From positions 9,901 through 15,454 of the forward strand of contig VBKQ01000125.1 in the NCBI GenBank assembly GCA_005879505.1: DNA of 5,554 nt. Reading direction: 5' to 3'. Positions 1 to 5,554 of this stretch are shown here, one piece after another. This stretch comes from Deltaproteobacteria bacterium (GTDB lineage Bacteria; Myxococcota; Myxococcia; Myxococcales; 40CM-4-68-19). The stretch's first letter is position 1. The number at the start of each line of letters is the position of its first letter. The notes under the pieces were generated by a model. That model made no database searches. It was not told the origin of the DNA and saw only the letters and a list, made by a program, of their open reading frames with translations. The position numbers and the translations under genes are program-made.

Positions 1-1175
1 TAGGGCAGGGCGACGTCGCGGCGCGAGGTGAGCGCGGCGACCGCGTCGCGCCAGGCCGCTGCGGCCTTGCGGGCACGGACGGTCCATGCCTCGTCCGCCT
101 TCCAGCCGGAGAGACGTCCAGCGAGCGCTTCGAGCCCGAGCCGTGCGTCGGCCTGCAAGGGCAGGGCATGCCACTTCGTCGCGTCGAAGGCATTGACGTT
201 GAGCCCGACGAGCTTTGCCTGGCCGAACAAGCTGTGCGAACCGGTCGTGAAATCAGACAGTCGGCTGCCCACCGCCAGCACGAGATCCGCGTCGCGCGCG
301 AGCTCGTTGGCGCTGGGCGAACCCGTGACCCCGACGGCGCCGAGCTGAAGCGGATGGTCCCAGGAGAGCGCGCCCTTTCCGCCTTGCGTCTCGCAAACCG
401 GAATGCCGTGCGCCTCGGCAAAGCGGCGCAGGGTATCGCTCGCGAGGGCGTAGAGCGCGCCGCCTCCGGCGACGATGAGGGGCCGCTTCGCGCGCCGCAG
501 CGCCTCGGCCGCGGCGGCGAGCTCGTCGTCTGCCGGCGGCTGCGCACGGAACCGGACGGTGCGCTGCTCGAACAAGTCCGCCGGGTACTCCCAGGCCATC
601 GTCTGCACGTCCTGCGGCATCGCAAGCGTCACCGGGCCGCAGAGCGCCGCATCCGTCAGCACCTGGAGGGCGCGGGGGAGCGCGACCACGAGCTGCTCGG
701 GGCGAACGATGCGGTCGAAGTAGCGCGACACTGGACGCAGGCAGTCGTTCGCGGTCACCGTGGCATCGTGGAAGTCCTCCACCTGCTGGAGGACCGGGTC
801 CGGGGCGCGGGAGGCGAATACGTCGCCCGGCAGGAAGAGGACGGGGAGCCGGTTCACGTGCGCGGTGGCCGCGGCGGTCACCAGATTCGTCGCGCCGGGG
901 CCGATCGAGGTCGTCGCAGCCATCATGCGCCGGCGCATGTGGGCCTTCCCGAACGCGATCGCGGCGTGCGCCATCCCCTGCTCGTTGTGCGCGCGCAAGG
1001 TGGGCAGCGTCTCCCGATGCCGGTACAAGGCCTCGCCCAGGCCCGCGACATTGCCGTGCCCGAAGATCGCGAAGACCCCGCCGAAGAGGGGAGCCGGGCC
1101 TTGCGGGGTCTCGACCCGCTGGGAGGCGAGGTAGCGCACCACAGCCTCGGCAGCGGTCAGCCGGATCGTGCTCAT
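1..1175 (-). CDS. iolD: 3D-(3,5/4)-trihydroxycyclohexane-1,2-dione hydrolase IolD (partial, C-terminus beyond window)
   Basis: Thiamine-diphosphate enzyme of cytoplasmic inositol catabolism that hydrolytically opens the cyclic diketone made by IolE, giving 5-deoxy-glucuronate. The 391 residues visible (codons down to base 3) contain the N-terminal Pyr domain: GVFAIFGHGNVAGLGEAL at 33-50, then RAHNEQGMAHAA at 61-72 with Glu65 as the likely cofactor-activating glutamate, then TTSIGPGATNLVTAA at 88-102 and LPGDVFASRAPDPVLQQVEDF at about 115-135. This combination is characteristic of IolD rather than acetolactate synthase. The central domain follows (about 215-355, with IVAGGGA at 234-240). The C-terminal ThDP-binding domain, roughly 230-250 more residues in family members, lies past the left edge. 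The ATG overlaps the iolC stop as ATGA, and a strong AAGGAGG sits 7 bases upstream, which fixes the start. Translation is probably coupled to iolC. No frameshift or missing residue is seen in the visible part. Confidence 0.95.
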   Translation of the reverse strand, partial: MSTIRLTAAEAVVRYLASQRVETPQGPAPLFGGVFAIFGHGNVAGLGEALYRHRETLPTLRAHNEQGMAHAAIAFGKAHMRRRMMAATTSIGPGATNLVTAAATAHVNRLPVLFLPGDVFASRAPDPVLQQVEDFHDATVTANDCLRPVSRYFDRIVRPEQLVVALPRALQVLTDAALCGPVTLAMPQDVQTMAWEYPADLFEQRTVRFRAQPPADDELAAAAEALRRAKRPLIVAGGGALYALASDTLRRFAEAHGIPVCETQGGKGALSWDHPLQLGAVGVTGSPSANELARDADLVLAVGSRLSDFTTGSHSLFGQAKLVGLNVNAFDATKWHALPLQADARLGLEALAGRLSGWKADEAWTVRARKAAAAWRDAVAALTSRRDVALP

Positions 1176-3127
1176 GCCGTCGCCTCCTTTCGCCTCTCGC
1201 GCGACGAGCGCCAGGCGCGGATGAGCGTTTCGAAGCTCGCTCGCACCCGCGCGATCAGCTCGGCGTCGCCGATCTGGCCCGCGAGCCAGTCCCGGCTCGG
1301 CTCCTGCCAGATGGTCCGTCCGACGGCGAATCCGCGGCAGGAATCGGACAGCGCGGCCTCGCGGAAACCCGCGGCGAGCTCCTCGATGGGCGCGTTCAGG
1401 CCGAGGACGAGGACGCCGCGGCACCAGGGGTCGCGCCGCGCGACGAGATCGTCCACCTGCTTCCAGCTCTCGCGGCTCATCGGGGCGAGCTTCCACCACT
1501 CCGGGTAGATGCCGATCTCGTAGATGCGGTCGAGCGCGCGCGCGATGGTCCGGTCGTCGCAAGGGGGCTCGGTGGGAGGGATCACCTCGAGGAGCAACTC
1601 GTGGCCGCTCTCCTGCACGGCGCCGTACAAGGCACGCAGCTGGGTCTCCTGCTCTGCCCGCAGAACGGCAGGGTCATCGGGATGGAAGCGGACGAGACAC
1701 TTCACCACGTGATCGCGGGGCCAGCTCGTCAGACGGGTCCCGATCGAGCGGCCACCCTCGAACTGCAGCGGCCGCGAGCCAGGCACTTCCACCGGGCGCC
1801 CGACCCACCAGCCGCGCCCGCTGGCGGCGAAGAGAGCATCCTCGCCGTACGTGTCGTCCAGGAGCGCGCCGACGTGTCCCTGCAGCCCCAGGGCCTGCTC
1901 CGTCCCGGCGGCGGCGCGCACCAGCAGCCCCTTCAACTCCGGAATGCGCGATTCCGCCGCGCCGGCCTCCTGCGCGAGGTCCTTGAACTGGGCGCGGTGA
2001 TCGAACGCGAGCACGGCGAGGTCATCCCAGCGCCCGCGCTTGCGGCTCACCCGGTGGAGACGGGCGAGCTGCACGTCCTGGTCGGGTCGATCGAGGCCGG
2101 GCCGGCCCATGAAGTACTCGAGCTCATCCGGCGTGGGCATCGACGCAGAGCATGCGTGCCGCGCCACCACCAGCGCGCCGCAGGCGTTCGCCATCCGCGC
2201 CGCCTCGCGCCAGCTCGCGCTGCTGAGCCAGCCCTTGAGGAGCCCGGCCATGAACGCGTCGCCGGCGCCGAGGACGTTCATCACCCTCACCGGGAAGCCG
2301 GGAACCACGTGCTCCTCCTCGATGCGGGACGGGACCTCGCCGTCGAACACTGCGGAGCCCCGCGCGCCGAGCTTCACCGCCAGCACCGCGGGCGTGAGCG
2401 CGCGAACGGCGCGAAGGGAATCGACCAGGTCCTCGCGGCCGCCGGCGATGCGGAACTCCTCCTCGGTTCCAACGACGACGTCGAAGCGGGGCAGCATTTG
2501 CTGCAAGTGGGCGGTGACCCGATCGCTGCGGACGAATCGCTGCTCTCCCGCCGCCGGTTGCGTGAGTCCCCAGAGCACCGGACGGTAGTCGATGTCGAGG
2601 ACCGTCGCGACGCCGTGGCGGCGGGCACGATCGATCGCGAGCGAGCTCACCCGGTGCACGTGCTCGGTGGAGAGGTGGGTGCCGGTGACCAGGAAGGCCC
2701 GGCTGGAGGCGATGAACGGCTCCTCCACGTCCTCGTCGCGCACCGCCATGTCGGCGCAGTCCTGGCGGTAGAAGACGAGCGGAAACGTCTCGCGATCGCG
2801 GATGCCGAGCAGGACCAGCGCCGAGAGGCGATCACGATCGATCGAGACGTGGGAGACGTCGCATCCCTCGGCGGCGAGGGTCTCGGTGAGAAATCGCCCC
2901 ATGTGATCGTCGCCGACGCGCGAGGCCATCGCGGTACGGAGCCCCAGCCGGGCGCAGCCGAAGGCGATGTTCGCGGAAGAGCCGCCCAGGTACTTGGCGA
3001 AGCTCGCCACATCCTCGAGGCGCGCCCCGAGCTGCTGGGCGTAGAGGTCCACGGCCAGGCGGCCGAGGCAGATGACGTCGAGCGCGCGGCGTTCTGCGGG
3101 AGGAGGGGCGGATTGCGAAGGACCCAT
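1172..3127 (-). CDS. iolC: Bifunctional-type IolC: 5-dehydro-2-deoxygluconokinase (PfkB) fused to a DUF2090 aldolase-like domain
   Basis: 651 residues, about twice the length of a stand-alone IolC kinase. Residues about 17-335 are a PfkB/ribokinase-fold kinase that phosphorylates 5-dehydro-2-deoxy-D-gluconate. Visible motifs are GGSSANIAFGCARLG at 48-62, the IolC-typical FYRQDCADMA at 119-128, DIDYRPVLWGL at 178-188, and NVLGAGDAF at 284-292 with Asp290 as the catalytic base. Residues about 355-645 match the DUF2090 (COG3892) domain often fused to proteobacterial IolC. Its motifs resemble class I tagatose-bisphosphate aldolase LacD: LAFDHRAQF 373-381, LLDDTYG 422-428, VKCLVRF 475-481, LLLEV 511-515, WWKLAP 544-549, GFAVGRTIW 599-607. 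It therefore probably cleaves the phosphorylated product to dihydroxyacetone phosphate and malonate semialdehyde (inference). The ATG lies 8 bases after the iolE stop. The same frame is open far upstream, but that part is read through iolE out of frame and shows no family sequence. The kinase call is firm and the aldolase role is likely. Confidence 0.93.
   Translation of the reverse strand: MGPSQSAPPPAERRALDVICLGRLAVDLYAQQLGARLEDVASFAKYLGGSSANIAFGCARLGLRTAMASRVGDDHMGRFLTETLAAEGCDVSHVSIDRDRLSALVLLGIRDRETFPLVFYRQDCADMAVRDEDVEEPFIASSRAFLVTGTHLSTEHVHRVSSLAIDRARRHGVATVLDIDYRPVLWGLTQPAAGEQRFVRSDRVTAHLQQMLPRFDVVVGTEEEFRIAGGREDLVDSLRAVRALTPAVLAVKLGARGSAVFDGEVPSRIEEEHVVPGFPVRVMNVLGAGDAFMAGLLKGWLSSASWREAARMANACGALVVARHACSASMPTPDELEYFMGRPGLDRPDQDVQLARLHRVSRKRGRWDDLAVLAFDHRAQFKDLAQEAGAAESRIPELKGLLVRAAAGTEQALGLQGHVGALLDDTYGEDALFAASGRGWWVGRPVEVPGSRPLQFEGGRSIGTRLTSWPRDHVVKCLVRFHPDDPAVLRAEQETQLRALYGAVQESGHELLLEVIPPTEPPCDDRTIARALDRIYEIGIYPEWWKLAPMSRESWKQVDDLVARRDPWCRGVLVLGLNAPIEELAAGFREAALSDSCRGFAVGRTIWQEPSRDWLAGQIGDAELIARVRASFETLIRAWRSSRERRKEATA
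1183..1189 (-). promoter_or_regulatory. Ribosome binding site for iolD
   Basis: AAGGAGG on the minus strand, 7 bases before the iolD ATG. It is written inside the last codons of iolC (Lys-Glu-Ala), so the end of iolC serves both as coding sequence and as ribosome landing site. With the ATGA stop/start overlap at 1172-1175, this points to translational coupling. Confidence 0.8.
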
Positions 3128-3133
3128 GTGCGG

Positions 3134-3137
3134 CCTC
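3134..3137 (-). promoter_or_regulatory. Weak ribosome binding site for iolC
   Basis: GAGG on the minus strand, 6 bases before the iolC ATG, overlapping the TGA stop of iolE. It is shorter than the sites before iolE and iolD, so iolC may depend more on ribosomes arriving from iolE. It supports the ATG at 3127-3125 as the start. Confidence 0.5.
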
Positions 3138-4032
3138 AGAGCCCGATATTCCTCAGGTACTCGCGGTTGCGGCGGGCGCTTTCTTTTGGACTTCCCATCC
3201 CCGGCAGCACGTCCTGCTCCACCACGATCCAGCCGCGGTAGCCGCGGCGCACGAGCTCGGCGGCGATGCCCTTGAAGTCCACGTCGCCCTTGCCGAGCTC
3301 GCAGAAGACGCCGTTCTCGACCGACTTGACGGCATTCCAGCCCTCGCGCCTCGACCGCGTCGCGACCTTCGGGTCGTGGTCCTTGAAGTGGACGTGCCAG
3401 ATCCGGTCTGCATGCCGCCGGACGCCCTCGACTGCATCGCCTCCTCCGAACCGGTAGTGGCCGGTGTCGAAGCAGAGCCCGAGGACCTCGGGATCGGTCA
3501 TGGACAAGAACCGGGCAGTCTCCTCCGGGGTCTCCACCCAGGTGCCGATGTGATGGTGGAAGACGGTGCGTAGCCCGGTCTCCTTCTTCACGGTCCGCGC
3601 GATCCGATTCGCGCTGTCCGCGAACGTGCGCCACTGCGCCTCGTTCATTCCGTGCTCGGGAAGGATGCGCCCGGCCATGAGCGTTCGCAGGGCATCGGTG
3701 TACGGGTCGTTGCCGAGGACCACCAGGTTGTCCGGCCCGCCAACCTCGGCCAGCTGGCGCGCGGTGCGCAGCACGTCGGCCTCGTCCGCCCCCAGGCGCG
3801 ACGGATCGTGCAGGTGGACACTCACCCAGGAGGCGAGGAGCTTCAGTTGCCGGCTGTCGAGCTCGCGCCGCAGGGCGCGCGGATCGGTGGGCATGAAGCC
3901 CCAATCCCCGAGCTCGGTGCCGGCGTAGCCCGCCTCGTGCATCTCGTCGAGCACGCGGGCGTAGCCGCCGCGCTCGCCTTCCACGTTCTCGATCACGCCC
4001 CACGAGCAGGGCGCGTTGGCCACCCGGATCAT
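3136..4032 (-). CDS. iolE: Myo-inosose-2 dehydratase, IolE-like TIM-barrel protein
   Basis: 298 residues, the normal size for IolE and the wider sugar phosphate isomerase/epimerase (AP endonuclease 2-like) TIM-barrel family. The expected reaction is dehydration of scyllo-inosose (2-keto-myo-inositol) to the cyclic diketone used by IolD, with a divalent metal. The N-terminus has NAPCSWGVIE (6-15) and GYAGTELGDWGFMP (35-48). The barrel core has FHHHIGTWVET (158-168), FDTGHYRFGG (188-197), HVHFKDHD (213-220), GDVDF (249-253) and GWIVVEQD (267-274). From memory, the HHH-x-GT, DTGH, HVHFKD and GWIVVE blocks match IolE better than the isomerase IolI, which has a glutamate-containing strand in place of HHH. 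Likely metal ligands are Asp189, His215 and Glu272. The ATG was chosen because AAGGAGG lies 5 bases upstream and family homology begins there; the open frame further upstream lies inside the preceding gene. Between the dehydrogenase and iolC genes, this is the expected place for iolE. IolH or IolI remain possible alternatives. Confidence 0.8.
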   Translation of the reverse strand: MIRVANAPCSWGVIENVEGERGGYARVLDEMHEAGYAGTELGDWGFMPTDPRALRRELDSRQLKLLASWVSVHLHDPSRLGADEADVLRTARQLAEVGGPDNLVVLGNDPYTDALRTLMAGRILPEHGMNEAQWRTFADSANRIARTVKKETGLRTVFHHHIGTWVETPEETARFLSMTDPEVLGLCFDTGHYRFGGGDAVEGVRRHADRIWHVHFKDHDPKVATRSRREGWNAVKSVENGVFCELGKGDVDFKGIAAELVRRGYRGWIVVEQDVLPGMGSPKESARRNREYLRNIGL

Positions 4033-4037
4033 GCGTG

Positions 4038-4042
4038 CCTCC

Positions 4043-4044
<2 letters not shown>
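4038..4044 (-). promoter_or_regulatory. Ribosome binding site for iolE
   Basis: AAGGAGG on the minus strand, 5 bases before the iolE ATG. Its first two bases are part of the TAA stop codon of the upstream dehydrogenase (TAAGGAGG). It decides the start of iolE against the much longer open frame that continues upstream to about 4296. Confidence 0.8.
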
Positions 4045-5212
<1,168 letters not shown>

Positions 5213-5215
5213 TCG

Positions 5216-5554
5216 TCAAACCTCCGTCAAGCGCGACAGGTCGAGGGTGGCGTTCACCCAGGCTCCGTCGCTGAGATGCGAGTCGACCACCGCGTCCACG
5301 AACTTCACCCCGAGAACGCCGTCTTCGACCGTGGGAAAGAGATTGAGCCGGTCGACCGCGATGCCGTCCCTGCGCGCGAGCACTGCATCGGCGGCATCGG
5401 TGTAGACGTTGGCGAACGCCTCGAGGAACCCCTCGGGATGTCCGGGCCAGAGCCGCGACGACCGCTGCGCGCTCGCCGAGAGATAGCCGCAGCCGCGCGA
5501 GAGCACCCGATGCGGACCGTCCACCGGTCGCAGCACGAGCTGCTCCGGCTGCTC
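5216..5554 (-). CDS. Second Gfo/Idh/MocA-family oxidoreductase (partial, only the C-terminal 112 residues)
   Basis: The reading frame enters from the right edge without a start and ends at TGA (5216-5218). The fragment contains RLWPGHPEGFLEAFANVYTD (fragment residues 34-53) followed by LFPTVEDGVLGVKFVDAVVDS (72-92). The HPEG-x-x-EAFAN helix and the later TVEDG-x-x-G helix are the usual C-terminal signature of Gfo/Idh/MocA dehydrogenases. The NAD-binding domain and the catalytic Lys/Asp/His residues are outside the window, so activity and substrate cannot be judged. It is not a copy of the neighbouring dehydrogenase: that protein ends with a different helix (VIEAYEFLSSVASGKQGEPGFREAAAVARV, residues 341-370). 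The position 3 bases upstream of the next start indicates the same transcript, and a role in oxidising an inositol isomer or interconverting ketones is an inference from context. A start at the GTG at 5536-5534 would give a 106-residue protein, but that falls inside conserved family sequence and is not credible. Confidence 0.85.
   Translation of the reverse strand, partial: EQPEQLVLRPVDGPHRVLSRGCGYLSASAQRSSRLWPGHPEGFLEAFANVYTDAADAVLARRDGIAVDRLNLFPTVEDGVLGVKFVDAVVDSHLSDGAWVNATLDLSRLTEV
5221..5225 (-). promoter_or_regulatory. Ribosome binding site for the 389-residue dehydrogenase
   Basis: GGAGG on the minus strand, 8 bases before the ATG at 5212-5210 and within the final codons of the upstream partial dehydrogenase gene. 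Spacing is normal and supports the chosen start. Confidence 0.65.

Noticed and set aside
924..939. Perfect 16-base palindrome CATGCGCCGGCGCATG, possibly a regulator-binding site.
   Set aside because: It sits inside iolD and encodes the HMRRRM stretch that looks conserved in the family. A GC-rich coding region can give such a palindrome by chance, and an operator deep inside a gene would be unusual.
168..1508. Long open frame of 446 codons on the plus strand, antisense to iolD and the 3' end of iolC.
   Set aside because: It is rich in Arg, Gly, His and Glu with no recognisable motif, and runs opposite genes with strong family signatures. Long antisense frames are expected where GC-rich codons leave few stops.
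1601..3241. Long open frame of 546 codons on the plus strand, antisense to iolC.
   Set aside because: Low-complexity Arg/Ala/Gly/His/Glu composition, no domain pattern, no convincing ribosome binding site, and it covers a clear PfkB-DUF2090 gene on the other strand.
3128..4003. Upstream in-frame extension of iolC, which would make a 943-residue protein.
   Set aside because: The extra 292 codons overlap iolE in another frame and are Arg-rich without family similarity. The PfkB homology begins shortly after the ATG at 3127.

Overview
The window is a dense, strongly GC-rich stretch of bacterial chromosome in which every gene lies on the minus strand and is read right to left. It is the middle of a myo-inositol catabolism operon, cut at both ends. 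No phylogenetic marker is present. The GC-rich composition and the IolC fused to a DUF2090 domain suggest a high-GC soil-type bacterium such as a proteobacterium or myxobacterium-like lineage, but that is a guess.

Layout in transcription order (right to left): (1) the C-terminal 112 residues of a Gfo/Idh/MocA-family dehydrogenase (5216-5554, start outside the window); (2) a complete second Gfo/Idh/MocA dehydrogenase of 389 residues (4043-5212); (3) an IolE-like inosose dehydratase of 298 residues (3136-4032); (4) a 651-residue IolC, with an N-terminal PfkB sugar kinase and a C-terminal DUF2090 domain (1172-3127); (5) the N-terminal 391 residues of IolD, the ThDP-dependent trione hydrolase (1-1175, C-terminus outside the window). 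Gaps between genes are 3, 10 and 8 bases, and the last pair overlaps by 4 bases (ATGA). No promoter, terminator, RNA gene, repeat array or mobile element was seen, and no gene-free stretch exceeds 10 bases.

How the genes fit together: the dehydrogenases would oxidise myo-inositol or other inositol isomers to inosose. IolE dehydrates inosose to the diketone (THcHDO), IolD opens the ring, and IolB (not in the window) isomerises the product to 5-dehydro-2-deoxygluconate. The IolC kinase domain phosphorylates that acid, and the product is cleaved by an aldolase. The IolC C-terminal domain carries a series of motifs that line up with tagatose-bisphosphate aldolase LacD, including lysine and glutamate residues at the catalytic positions. 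The fusion protein therefore probably performs both the kinase and the aldolase step, replacing a separate IolJ.

This is a recognisable metabolic operon rather than a new type of system. The points most worth a second look are the kinase-aldolase fusion and the tandem pair of dehydrogenases.
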